From positions 2,837,001 through 2,901,000 of the forward strand of contig NZ_CP080443.1 in the NCBI RefSeq assembly GCF_019613955.1: a stretch of DNA of 64,000 nt, given 5' to 3'. Source of the stretch: Chryseobacterium sp. LJ668. GTDB taxonomy: Bacteria > Bacteroidota > Bacteroidia > Flavobacteriales > Weeksellaceae. Position numbers and translations under genes: made by a program. The first letter of the stretch is position 1. The number at the start of each line of letters is the position of its first letter. The notes under the pieces were generated by a model. The model saw only the letters and a list, made by a program, of their open reading frames with translations, was not told the origin of the DNA and ran no database searches. Shown here in pieces: positions 27,717 to 36,298 of this stretch.

Positions 27717-28493
27717 TTAAGGTTTACAAATGAAAATAGACATAAAGGGAGTGAATTTTATTTCTTCAAAAGATGTAAAACCTGCACTTTTAAAAGCATT
27801 CCTCCAGACTGCCCGAGAAAAAAAGTGTGTAAAACCGACTGAAAAGGCTAGAAAATTTGGTAAATCCCTTAAATGTTCGACCATGATTATTTTTCCGTCG
27901 TACTTACAAACCCGATGACACTCTTTCAAAAATTCAATTTTTTCTTTGTGAGATCTGATCTCATGTACAGCCGAAAGCAGAAATATAAGATCAACAGAAT
28001 GATTATTCATTGCTATTGAATTTGATTGCATTTGTTGCGTATCCGGATAAACAGTACTTACTTTTCTGGCTCTGATAATTGCGGGTTCGGTGTGTCGTTC
28101 TGCATCATAAAAATCAAAAACCTTCAGATCTGAATTTGGAAAATTATTTTTAATAATAAAACTTGTCTCGTCAAAGCCTGCATTGATATTGATTATCTGT
28201 TTGATCTGTGAATCGTTGATTGCACATTTTTTCAGCCAATTAAAATTATAATATCCTGAAAAATCATAAACATATGCGGAGACAATCAAAGGCACAATCA
28301 GTCCATACAAAAATGAAATAATAAGAATCCAAAACAAAATGCCGGACCAGCTAAAGAGTTGGTAACTGATGATAATTAAAACTAAAATACCGATTCCGAA
28401 AAAATAAAAATGTCGGTTAAAGCTTAATATATTCAATACACCTTGAAATTTTCTTCTATTTATTTCCATAATTCTATTTTTCCTTTTTTCCAA
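27717..28493 (-). CDS. Class I SAM-dependent methyltransferase with N-terminal membrane helices
   Basis: The 258-residue protein starts with two hydrophobic helices (about 25-70) and then a Rossmann methyltransferase fold. IININAGFDETSFIIK looks like a degenerate SAM motif, and HSVDLIFLLSAVHEIRSHKEKIEFLKECHRVCKYDGKIIMVEHLRD is typical of class I enzymes. Starts at 28493 or 28469 (MEINRRKFQG) are both possible and both overlap the DUF2071 gene. It sits third in the DoxX-DUF2071 operon. The substrate is unknown, and the membrane anchor suggests a lipid or quinone-like target. Confidence 0.75.
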   Translation of the reverse strand: MEKRKNRIMEINRRKFQGVLNILSFNRHFYFFGIGILVLIIISYQLFSWSGILFWILIISFLYGLIVPLIVSAYVYDFSGYYNFNWLKKCAINDSQIKQIININAGFDETSFIIKNNFPNSDLKVFDFYDAERHTEPAIIRARKVSTVYPDTQQMQSNSIAMNNHSVDLIFLLSAVHEIRSHKEKIEFLKECHRVCKYDGKIIMVEHLRDLPNFLAFSVGFTHFFSRAVWRNAFKSAGFTSFEEIKFTPFMSIFICKP

Positions 28494-29200
28494 TAATATG
28501 GAACATTTTTAATGATAAAAGCATTGGCTAAAATCGGATTTTTCAGTTTTAAATTTTTTAAAAAATTAAATTGATAGTCAATAACTTCCAGAGGTTGTGG
28601 AGTCCAGTTCTGTCTTACGCCTTCAATGATGAGAACTTTTTTGGTGTTGTGATTATACGTAAAAGTGAAAGGCAGTGGACCTGCAAATCGCCTAGCTTCT
28701 TTCCAGTCAGTAAACGGCGAATTTTTCGGTAGGGAAATATTATTCTCCGTTTTGTTGATAATGACTTTAAATTTTGACTGAACCGAATAAATCTCCTTAA
28801 AGAATTCATTGTCAGTTTGAGTAATATCGGTTGTTGTATAATTGTAATGGGTGAAAATATTTCCCATCAGTTCCATTTTCTTTTTATCAGTTTCAGATTT
28901 AAGAATGTATAAACCGCGAAGTCTTTTGCCGTTATTGTTGGTGTACTTTACAAATAAACGATAACCAATAAGGAAAAAATCATTCCCCATGAATTTCGGA
29001 AAGCCCTTCGGCCGCAGATCTTTTGTCTGCACCAGTGCTACAGCGATGAAAGCCCATTTTTCCTGAAAAATTTCCAATTCTAAACATTCCGGAATAAGAT
29101 TTTGGAGCTCTTCCTTCGGAACAGCAAATGTAAATACAAGCGAACTTTCAAAAAAAGCTTCTACGGCAAACGGATGGTTTTTTAAATAGTTGAGCATCAT
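28460..29200 (-). CDS. DUF2071 (YqjF-like) family protein
   Basis: The 246-residue soluble protein resembles the DUF2071/YqjF family, which has an acetoacetate decarboxylase-like beta fold. The evidence is the opening region with FAVPKEELQNLIPECLELE, then FPKFMGNDFFLIGYRLFVKY, and the repeat of aromatic strands near RRFAGPLPFTFTYN. The role of the family is unsettled. The ATG overlaps the stop of the preceding DoxX-like gene by 4 bases (ATGA type), a sign of translational coupling. The 3' end overlaps the methyltransferase gene by up to 34 bases. Confidence 0.75.
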   Translation of the reverse strand: MMLNYLKNHPFAVEAFFESSLVFTFAVPKEELQNLIPECLELEIFQEKWAFIAVALVQTKDLRPKGFPKFMGNDFFLIGYRLFVKYTNNNGKRLRGLYILKSETDKKKMELMGNIFTHYNYTTTDITQTDNEFFKEIYSVQSKFKVIINKTENNISLPKNSPFTDWKEARRFAGPLPFTFTYNHNTKKVLIIEGVRQNWTPQPLEVIDYQFNFLKNLKLKNPILANAFIIKNVPYYWKKGKIELWK

Positions 29201-29577
29201 ACTTTTATTGTTTTAGGTTTTAATTGAAATTCATTAAAATAAATCAATAGAATAAACCAAAAAGCAAATAATGAATTGTAATGTCCCCAAAGCAATAAAT
29301 CAGGAACTAGAATAAACTCAAGAATATTCATCACTGCAATAATGATAATTTGTGTGACTGCATTGAGTTTTGTTTTAATTCCGGATAAAACCCAAAAAGC
29401 CATGAGTATTTCGGAACATCCAATAAGTATGGTTAAGATTCTTGAATGACCCTCACTTAGAATTCTAGAAACGATTTCCTCGTGACGGGGAACAAAGTTC
29501 AGAGCTTTGCAAATCAGACCATTAATGAGCCAGACTACTGCAATGAAATAGTTTAATAGTTGATAGATTTTAATCAT
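29197..29577 (-). CDS. DoxX-like family membrane protein
   Basis: The 126-residue protein has four hydrophobic helices and matches the DoxX-like pattern. ALNFVPRHEEIVSRIL follows the first helix, then helices with GCSEILMAFWVLSG and ITQIIIIAVMNILEFILVPDLLLWG. DoxX-like proteins are membrane proteins of poorly defined redox or stress function. It is the first gene of the four-gene operon and overlaps the DUF2071 gene by 4 bases. Confidence 0.78.
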   Translation of the reverse strand: MIKIYQLLNYFIAVVWLINGLICKALNFVPRHEEIVSRILSEGHSRILTILIGCSEILMAFWVLSGIKTKLNAVTQIIIIAVMNILEFILVPDLLLWGHYNSLFAFWFILLIYFNEFQLKPKTIKV

Positions 29578-29726
29578 TTTTGAAGTGATTAGTTTTAAAC
29601 AAATGTAGATAAATATTTTTGAACTTTCAGTAATTATTGAAAATAAATGTTAAAAAATAATTTGTGAAACTTCACAAATTATTTTATATTGAACAAGAAA
29701 TGTCTAAATATACAATCTCCAAAATT

Positions 29727-30551
29727 TTATCTCACAGCAGGAAGTTTAGCTTCTCTTTTTTGCACTTTTTTATAAGTATAAGCGCACATCAAAATACTAA
29801 ATTCGTAAAGAAATAACAACGGTAAAGCTGCCATCATCATACTCAAAACATCTGCAGGAGTAATAATTGCAGCTACAACCATGATTAAAACCACTGCATG
29901 TCTACGGTATTTTTTCATGAAAGCAGGATTCAGGATTCCTATTGATGTTAAAAAGTAAATTAATACCGGGAAAAGAAACACAACACCCATACCCAAAACA
30001 ACCTGCAGGAAAAGAGTGGTGTAATCACTTAGATCATACAATGGTATAATAATGTCGGAAATTTTGAAAATAACCCCGAAATTAACGGCGAAAGGCAATA
30101 TCAGAAAATAACCGCACAAAACGCCCATCAGAAAAAGAATCCATACGGAATTGATGATGAAGATTGAATTTTTTCTTTCATTAGGATGCAAAGCCGGTCC
30201 GATAAATCGCCACAATTCCCAAACAATATATGGGAACCCAATTACCAAACCTCCAAATATAGAAACCGCCATCATTACATTAAACTGCTGATACAATCTC
30301 TGCACACGCACCGGAAATTCATTGGGCAGCTCAATACTGTCTTCGCCCAAAATCATTCTCGAAAAATGATTAACAATTTTAAAGGTGGGAAAATCGTTTC
30401 TGGTAGGTCCGAAAAAGATATGATCCATAATCCAGTTAATATTGAACCCCACTACAAATGCAGCGATAATAATAGCAATAATTGAACGGATAAGATGACC
30501 TCTTAATTCTCCTATATGCCCGAAAAAGGACATTTCTTTACCTTCACTCAC
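29727..30551 (-). CDS. tatC: Sec-independent protein translocase subunit TatC
   Basis: The 274-residue protein has six membrane helices and the TatC signature: an N-terminal FFGHIGELRGHLIRS (the site that receives the twin-arginine signal), then FIGPALHPNERKN before the third helix. It moves folded proteins with RR signal peptides across the inner membrane together with TatA/B, which are not in this window. It follows the kdsD gene by 145 bases on the same strand, and both could share a transcript. Confidence 0.93.
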   Translation of the reverse strand: MSEGKEMSFFGHIGELRGHLIRSIIAIIIAAFVVGFNINWIMDHIFFGPTRNDFPTFKIVNHFSRMILGEDSIELPNEFPVRVQRLYQQFNVMMAVSIFGGLVIGFPYIVWELWRFIGPALHPNERKNSIFIINSVWILFLMGVLCGYFLILPFAVNFGVIFKISDIIIPLYDLSDYTTLFLQVVLGMGVVFLFPVLIYFLTSIGILNPAFMKKYRRHAVVLIMVVAAIITPADVLSMMMAALPLLFLYEFSILMCAYTYKKVQKREAKLPAVR

Positions 30552-30696
30552 AGAATATTTTTTAATGTTTCAAATGTATGAAAAAAAGCGGGGAGTTAAA
30601 TGATGGAAGCGGGAAGTTATAATTCAATCTTAAAATTAACATTATAAAAATATATTATTTAATTAATTTTGTTCTCAGCCTCAATCTCGCCTTTTC

Positions 30697-31656
30697 TTAA
30701 TTAATTCCTTCGTCTAATAACTTATGAATATCAATAATTCCAAAATATTTTCCCTTTTCTGTTACAATAAGCTGTCCGATATTATTGTCTTTCAAAACTT
30801 TCATTGCTGATTTTGCCAGAGAATCTTTCTCAATTGTTTTTGGATTTGCCGACATAATATCTTTAGCCAAAACTTTAGAAATATCTTCACCATTCAGCAA
30901 CATTCTTCTTAAATCACCGTCTGTAATCACGCCGAGAATTTGCTCATCATTCGTTACTACAGTGATCCCATGACTTGAGGCGCTGATAGATATAATCACA
31001 TCTCTGATTGAAGATTCCTGCGTAACCTGCGGCTTTTGTGATGAAACAAACTGCTCTACTCTTGACGTCAGATTTTTGCCTAAACTTCCGCCGGGATGAA
31101 ATTTTGCGAAATCGTTTTCTTTAAAGTCATTCAGTTCCATCAGGCAAATTGCCAAAGCATCTCCTAAAGCCATTTGTAGAGTAGTCGAACTTGTTGGGGC
31201 CAATTTATTCGGGCATGCCTCCAAATCAACATGAGTATCCAAAATAACATCAGAATATTCAGCTAATTTGCTTTTTTTATTTCCTGTCATTCCTATCAAT
31301 GCTGATGAATAGTCTTTCAGGTAAGCAACAAGATTGATAATTTCAGGTGAATTCCCTGAATTTGAAATGCATAGAACCACATCTTGCTTTTGAATAACGC
31401 CCAAATCCCCATGAATAGCTTCCGATGCATGCAGAAATTGTGACGGAGTGCCTGTAGAATTTAAAGTGGCTACAATCTTATTTCCTACGTGAGCAGATTT
31501 TCCGATTCCTACCACAATTAATTTTCCTTGCGCAGAATGAATAATTTCTACCGCTTTTACAAAGTCTTCGTCGATCCTGTCTTTAAGTTTTTCTAATTCG
31601 GTAATTTCTATGGCTAATGTGCTCTTTGCAATTGAAATAATGTTTGATGCGTCCAT
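30697..31656 (-). CDS. kdsD: D-arabinose 5-phosphate isomerase (KpsF/GutQ family)
   Basis: The 319-residue protein has an SIS domain (about 35-180) with GIGKSAHVGNKIVATLNSTGTPSQFLHASEAIHGDLG, the classic KdsD/GutQ signature, followed by two CBS domains (about 205-260 and 270-319). It interconverts ribulose 5-phosphate and arabinose 5-phosphate, the first step to KDO for lipopolysaccharide. The CBS pair probably senses a nucleotide sugar. It lies upstream of tatC on the same strand and diverges from recQ with a 158-base gap. Confidence 0.92.
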   Translation of the reverse strand: MDASNIISIAKSTLAIEITELEKLKDRIDEDFVKAVEIIHSAQGKLIVVGIGKSAHVGNKIVATLNSTGTPSQFLHASEAIHGDLGVIQKQDVVLCISNSGNSPEIINLVAYLKDYSSALIGMTGNKKSKLAEYSDVILDTHVDLEACPNKLAPTSSTTLQMALGDALAICLMELNDFKENDFAKFHPGGSLGKNLTSRVEQFVSSQKPQVTQESSIRDVIISISASSHGITVVTNDEQILGVITDGDLRRMLLNGEDISKVLAKDIMSANPKTIEKDSLAKSAMKVLKDNNIGQLIVTEKGKYFGIIDIHKLLDEGIN

Positions 31657-31814
31657 TTTTCCGGTTTGATTTCTTTCTGTAATATTCCAAAGAAAAACGA
31701 TGATTTTTGAAAATCTTAAAAGCTGATTCTATTTTTTATAAATCTCTTTCCTTTTATTTTCAGTAAAAATGTTATAACTTTGGGTAAGATGCAAATTTAG
31801 CAATACAAAATTAG

Positions 31815-34019
31815 ATGAGCGCAAAAAAAGCCAATTTATCAGGCGAATTAAAGAAATACTTCGGGTTTTCTACTTTTAAAGGTCAGCAGGAACTTATCAT
31901 AGAAAAACTATTGGAGGGGAAAGACATTTTTGTACTGATGCCTACAGGAGGAGGTAAATCTTTGTGTTATCAGCTTCCCGCACTTATTTCTGAAGGTACT
32001 GCCATTGTAGTTTCACCATTAATAGCTTTAATGAAAAATCAGGTAGATGCCGTCAACGGATTGTCATCTGAAAATGGTGTAGCCCATGTTCTTAATTCTT
32101 CTCTCAATAAAACCCAGACCAAACAAGTTTTTGATGATATAAAAAGCGGAAAAACAAAGCTACTGTATGTAGCCCCGGAATCTTTAATTAAGGAAGATTA
32201 TCTTGAATTTTTCAGAGATGTGAAAATTTCATTTGTCGCCATTGATGAAGCTCACTGTATCTCAGAATGGGGACACGATTTCAGGCCGGAATACAGAAAT
32301 TTAAAATCAATAATCGATAAAATTGCTGATGTTCCTGTTATCGCTCTTACAGCTACTGCAACTCCAAAGGTTCAGGATGATATTCAGAAAACTTTGGGTA
32401 TGACGGATGCGCTTGTTTTTAAAGAAAGTTTCAACCGTCCCAATTTATATTATGAGGTTTGCCCCAAAGTAAATGTTGATAAAGAAATTGTAAAATTTAT
32501 CAACAAGCACAAAGGAAAATCAGGAATTGTGTACTGTCTGAGCCGAAGAAAGGTGGAAGAGTTTTCGCAGCTTCTTCAGGTAAACGGTATCAATGCTCTT
32601 CCTTATCATGCAGGTTTGGATCAAAAAGTAAGAGTGACCAATCAGGATAAGTTTCTGATGGAAGAAGCCGATGTCATTGTTGCTACTATTGCATTTGGGA
32701 TGGGGATTGATAAACCGGATGTCCGCTTTGTAATTCATTATGATTTTCCGAAATCACTAGAAAGTTATTATCAGGAAACAGGCCGTGCAGGCCGTGACGG
32801 GGGAGAGGGGCACTGCCTTGCTTTTTATGATCCTAAAGATATCGAAAAATTAGAAAAATTCCTAGCTCAGAAGCCGGTTTCGGAAAGAGAAATCGGGTTA
32901 CAACTTTTAAACGAGGTAGTAGGTTATGCAGAAACTTCAATGAGCAGAAGGCAATATATTTTGTACTATTTCGGCGAAATCTTCGATCCTGTTACAGGGA
33001 ATGGAGCCAATATGTGCGATAACGCATCCAATCCGCCTAAGCTTAAAGATGCAACAAAAGATTTAAAAAAAGTTTTAGAATTAATAAAAGATACCCAGGA
33101 AAAATTCAAGTCAAAAGATCTTATTTCGGTGATTGCAGGAAAAGAAAATGCAGTGACAAAATCCTATAAAATGGAACAAAGCTCATTTTTCGGTTTCGGG
33201 AAAGCTGAGACAGACAACTATTGGAAAACAATTCTCAGACAGGCAACCGTTCAGAATTTTTTATTAAAAGATATAGAAACGTATGGCGTTTTAAAAATTT
33301 CGCCAAAAGGTCATTTGGTCATTGACGGAAAGTTTAAGGATTCTTTCTTAATTGCTGAAGACCGGGAATTTGATCTGTCACAAACTAAGGCAGACAGCGA
33401 TCAGGTACAGATGCAGGCGAGTGGAAGTCTTGATCAGAATTTATTTGGTCAGCTGAAAGATCTTAGGAAGAAAGTTGCAAAAAAATACGGAATTCCGCCT
33501 TATACTGTTTTTATGGATCCGAGTCTGGAAGACATGACCGTGCAATATCCCATTACCGTTGAAGAAATTGCAAAAATATATGGTGTAGGTGAAGGGAAAG
33601 CGAAAAAATACGGTAAAGAATTCGCAGATTTTATTTCTAAATATGTTGAAGACAACAGTATTGAGCGTACGCAAGATATGGTGTTGAAAAATGTGGCAAA
33701 TAAATCGAGCCATAAAGTTTTCATCATCCAAAGCACCGACAAAAAGATTGATCTTGAAGATATCGCAAGAGCCAAAAACCTATCGATGAACGATTTGCTG
33801 AAAGAAATGGAACGTATTGTTTATCAGGGTACAAAATTAAATATCGATTACTATATTGAAGAAAATTTTGATGAAGATACGGTAGATGATTTTATGGAAT
33901 TCATGACCGAATCTGAAAGCGACAGCATGAAAGTTTTGCTGGATGAGTTTGGAGATGAACTCTCAGATGAAGAAGTGAGAATGCTGAGAATTAAGTTTAT
34001 CAGCGACGTTGCGAATTAA
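31815..34019 (+). CDS. recQ: ATP-dependent DNA helicase RecQ
   Basis: The 734-residue protein has the RecQ order: Walker A MPTGGGKS near 42-49, DEAH at 144-147 in DEAHCISEWGHDFRPEY, then YYQETGRAGRDG of the helicase C lobe. After that come a zinc and winged-helix RQC region and a C-terminal HRDC domain around 550-620. It unwinds DNA 3' to 5' in recombination repair. The length exceeds E. coli RecQ by about 125 residues, mainly from a C-terminal extension rich in Asp/Glu that is usual in Bacteroidota. A TAACTTTG box lies at 31775-31782. Confidence 0.93.
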   Translation: MSAKKANLSGELKKYFGFSTFKGQQELIIEKLLEGKDIFVLMPTGGGKSLCYQLPALISEGTAIVVSPLIALMKNQVDAVNGLSSENGVAHVLNSSLNKTQTKQVFDDIKSGKTKLLYVAPESLIKEDYLEFFRDVKISFVAIDEAHCISEWGHDFRPEYRNLKSIIDKIADVPVIALTATATPKVQDDIQKTLGMTDALVFKESFNRPNLYYEVCPKVNVDKEIVKFINKHKGKSGIVYCLSRRKVEEFSQLLQVNGINALPYHAGLDQKVRVTNQDKFLMEEADVIVATIAFGMGIDKPDVRFVIHYDFPKSLESYYQETGRAGRDGGEGHCLAFYDPKDIEKLEKFLAQKPVSEREIGLQLLNEVVGYAETSMSRRQYILYYFGEIFDPVTGNGANMCDNASNPPKLKDATKDLKKVLELIKDTQEKFKSKDLISVIAGKENAVTKSYKMEQSSFFGFGKAETDNYWKTILRQATVQNFLLKDIETYGVLKISPKGHLVIDGKFKDSFLIAEDREFDLSQTKADSDQVQMQASGSLDQNLFGQLKDLRKKVAKKYGIPPYTVFMDPSLEDMTVQYPITVEEIAKIYGVGEGKAKKYGKEFADFISKYVEDNSIERTQDMVLKNVANKSSHKVFIIQSTDKKIDLEDIARAKNLSMNDLLKEMERIVYQGTKLNIDYYIEENFDEDTVDDFMEFMTESESDSMKVLLDEFGDELSDEEVRMLRIKFISDVAN

Positions 34020-34058
34020 AAATAACCTTGTCCAAATTCAAGAATAGGGTTTTCTATT

Positions 34059-35144
34059 ATGAAAAAGAAAATTTCTGTCATGTTTATTCTGCCGGATTTA
34101 GAGACCGGAGGTGCAGAAAGAATCGTTACAACCATTGCAAATCATCTTTCACGTGATCGGTTTGAGTCAAAGATTTTGCTTTTGCGCAAACAGGGAGGCT
34201 ATCTTGATATTTTAAAAAAAGATGTTGAGATCATTGATATCGAAACCGAAAGAATAAGACATTCGTTAAAACCTATTTTAAAAGAAATTTATCGCAGAAA
34301 ACCTGATATTGTATTTTCAGGATTTGGCGAAGTAAATGCTTATCTGGCATTATTTATTAAACTTTTCCCGAAAGTAAAATTCATAGCGCGTGAAACGAAT
34401 GTAGTTTCCCAGCATGTGAGTAAAAAAGAGATTAAATTTTTCTACAATTTTTACAATAATTACCAGCAGATTATTGCACAAAGCGACGATATGCTGAATG
34501 ATCTCGTTAATAATTTTAAAATAAGCCGTTCAAAAATCATTAAAATTAATAATCCTGTTGATTTTGATTATATCAATGAAAAACTTTTGTTTTCTCATAA
34601 GCCCGAAAGCTTTAAATATAATTATAAACATGTTATAGCCATAGGAAATTTATCTGCCAGAAAAGGCTTCGACAATCTACTGAAAGTGTTCTCCAGATTA
34701 AAAAACGAGAAAATTATTTTACATATTTTAGGTGATGGGAAAGATCGTGAAATTCTTCATCAGATGAAAGATTTTTTAGGTTTGAAAAATGTTGTATTCC
34801 ATGGAAGACAAGAAAATCCGTATGAGTTTTTGAAGTACGCAGATTTGTTTATTCTTTCTTCTAGGTATGAAGGTTTCCCAAATGTTTTGCTTGAAGCCGG
34901 GGCTTGCGGTACCTATTCTTTAGCGAACAATTGTCCGGGCGGAATCAATGAAATCATTCAGAATGAAATCAACGGAGAAATTGGAAATATTGATAATCAC
35001 GAAGATTTTGCACAGAAAATACGATCTATTTTGCAGCAAAATTATGATAAAGAATGGATCATCAATTCCATCAAATCAAGATTTTCGAAAGAAATTATTT
35101 TAGAAAAATACGAAAAAATTTTACTGGCTCTGATGAATCAATAA
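34059..35144 (+). CDS. Glycosyltransferase family 4 protein
   Basis: The 361-residue enzyme has a GT-B fold. DLETGGAERIVTTIANHL near the start is a family 4 opening motif, and SRYEGFPNVLLEAGACG near 275-290 is the nucleotide-sugar E-x7-E motif. GNLSARKGFDNLLKVF begins the C-terminal domain. It transfers a sugar from a nucleotide donor, probably to a cell-surface polysaccharide or LPS outer core. Neither donor nor acceptor can be told from sequence. It starts 39 bases after recQ and could share its transcript. No other polysaccharide genes are near. Confidence 0.87.
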   Translation: MKKKISVMFILPDLETGGAERIVTTIANHLSRDRFESKILLLRKQGGYLDILKKDVEIIDIETERIRHSLKPILKEIYRRKPDIVFSGFGEVNAYLALFIKLFPKVKFIARETNVVSQHVSKKEIKFFYNFYNNYQQIIAQSDDMLNDLVNNFKISRSKIIKINNPVDFDYINEKLLFSHKPESFKYNYKHVIAIGNLSARKGFDNLLKVFSRLKNEKIILHILGDGKDREILHQMKDFLGLKNVVFHGRQENPYEFLKYADLFILSSRYEGFPNVLLEAGACGTYSLANNCPGGINEIIQNEINGEIGNIDNHEDFAQKIRSILQQNYDKEWIINSIKSRFSKEIILEKYEKILLALMNQ

Positions 35145-35162
35145 TTTGTTTTTCTAAAATAT

Positions 35163-35792
35163 ATGGTAAGAATTATCTTATTTTTTTTATTGATGATCAT
35201 GTTATCTTGTAAAGAGAAAGAAACAAATATCTTACCCCAAAAAGATACAATAAAGTATAATTCTACAAATTGGCAAGATGATCTTGAATTAACTCATTCT
35301 ATTGATCTTGATTCAGTATGGAATAAGCCTGTAAGATTTTATGTGACAAATAAAAAACTTGATTCTACTGCATTAAAATTTTATTTAGGATCTTACAGAC
35401 CGAAAGACGAACCCGAAACTGCAAGATTACTAAACCTTGTCACAGCAAAAAACGATAGTCTACGACCATTTAATCGTTGGATTTTAAATAACACGATTCT
35501 CATTCAGGACGGAGCTTTAGCAGAATACAGCGGAGTTCCTGCAAGAAAGTATGCTGAAAAATTTCCTAAAGAGTTTTTTGATTATATGGATTTTGATAAA
35601 TCCGGGAAAAAATATTTTGATTGGTATAATTCAATTTCGTATAGTGGATTGTATGATTTTGAAAATTATAATGACCAAAAAACAATAAGGGAAAATCTTA
35701 TTACAACGATGATGCATAATTGTAATGATTGTGATGCAAAGTATGAGAAAAGAATAAGAAAATTTGCTGAAGATTGTTTTTCAAAGCGATAG
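35163..35792 (+). CDS. Small lipoprotein of unknown function
   Basis: The 209-residue product has a lipoprotein signal (MVRIILFFLLMIMLSC, Cys16), so it would be anchored in the envelope. The mature part shows no known domain. It has a CNDC cysteine pair near the C-terminus, in HNCNDCDAKYEK, which might bind a metal or form a disulfide. It follows the glycosyltransferase by 18 bases on the same strand. Confidence 0.65.
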   Translation: MVRIILFFLLMIMLSCKEKETNILPQKDTIKYNSTNWQDDLELTHSIDLDSVWNKPVRFYVTNKKLDSTALKFYLGSYRPKDEPETARLLNLVTAKNDSLRPFNRWILNNTILIQDGALAEYSGVPARKYAEKFPKEFFDYMDFDKSGKKYFDWYNSISYSGLYDFENYNDQKTIRENLITTMMHNCNDCDAKYEKRIRKFAEDCFSKR

Positions 35793-35851
35793 TTTTGAGA
35801 AATTTTCTTTAGATTTCCTTACATTTGACCTTTCCAAAATCAAATTCACCA

Positions 35852-36199
35852 ATGAAAAAAATCCCTAAATTAGGATGTGGCTGCGAAAAGCCCGGCCAAA
35901 GCTCCTCGGATTACAGAACTTCAAAAATAGGAACAGATAAAACTAATGAGAGAGATGCAGAGGTGAGTGTTTTGCAGTGCAGACTTTGCCAAAGAATATG
36001 GATTATTTATCTTGTCAATTCTAAGTTACCACAGTCAGAAAAATGGTTTAGAGGAATAGTAGCTAAAAAAGATCTCTCATCAATCATCCCCGAAAATGCC
36101 GTACAACATTTAGAAAACTTAGAATGGTATCTTTACGGAGGTTCTTATTTTGAAAGTGAAGGAACATTTGGAGAAGGAAAGATTATTGTAGACATATAA
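35852..36199 (+). CDS. Small cysteine-motif protein, unknown function
   Basis: From ATG 35852 the product has 115 residues (MKKIPKLGCGCEKPGQ). A frame extension to 35825 uses TTG and is unlikely. The C-x-C near the start and the later CRLC look like a four-cysteine zinc-ribbon site, with a second half (KWFRGIVAKKDL and LEWYLYGGSYF) of unknown fold. I recognise no family. It lies between the lipoprotein gene and lpdA, with a strong lpdA promoter just downstream. Confidence 0.55.
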   Translation: MKKIPKLGCGCEKPGQSSSDYRTSKIGTDKTNERDAEVSVLQCRLCQRIWIIYLVNSKLPQSEKWFRGIVAKKDLSSIIPENAVQHLENLEWYLYGGSYFESEGTFGEGKIIVDI

Positions 36200-36228
36200 T
36201 GTTTACCTTAAACTTGACAAATCTCACT

Positions 36229-36258
36229 TTGCTGCATAGCAATTAATCAGTAAATTTG
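36229..36258 (+). promoter_or_regulatory. Canonical Bacteroidota promoter of lpdA
   Basis: TTG (36229-36231), a spacer of exactly 19 bases and TAAATTTG (36251-36258) match TTG-N19-TAnnTTTG. The lpdA start lies 41 bases downstream. Confidence 0.85.
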
Positions 36259-36298
36259 TAATCATAAAGAATAGCTAATAATAAATTATCAAAATAAA

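Noticed and set aside
30785..30973. Short plus-strand frames inside kdsD and similar frames elsewhere
   Set aside because: They are shadows of genes with strong family motifs on the other strand and show no start signals or family features.
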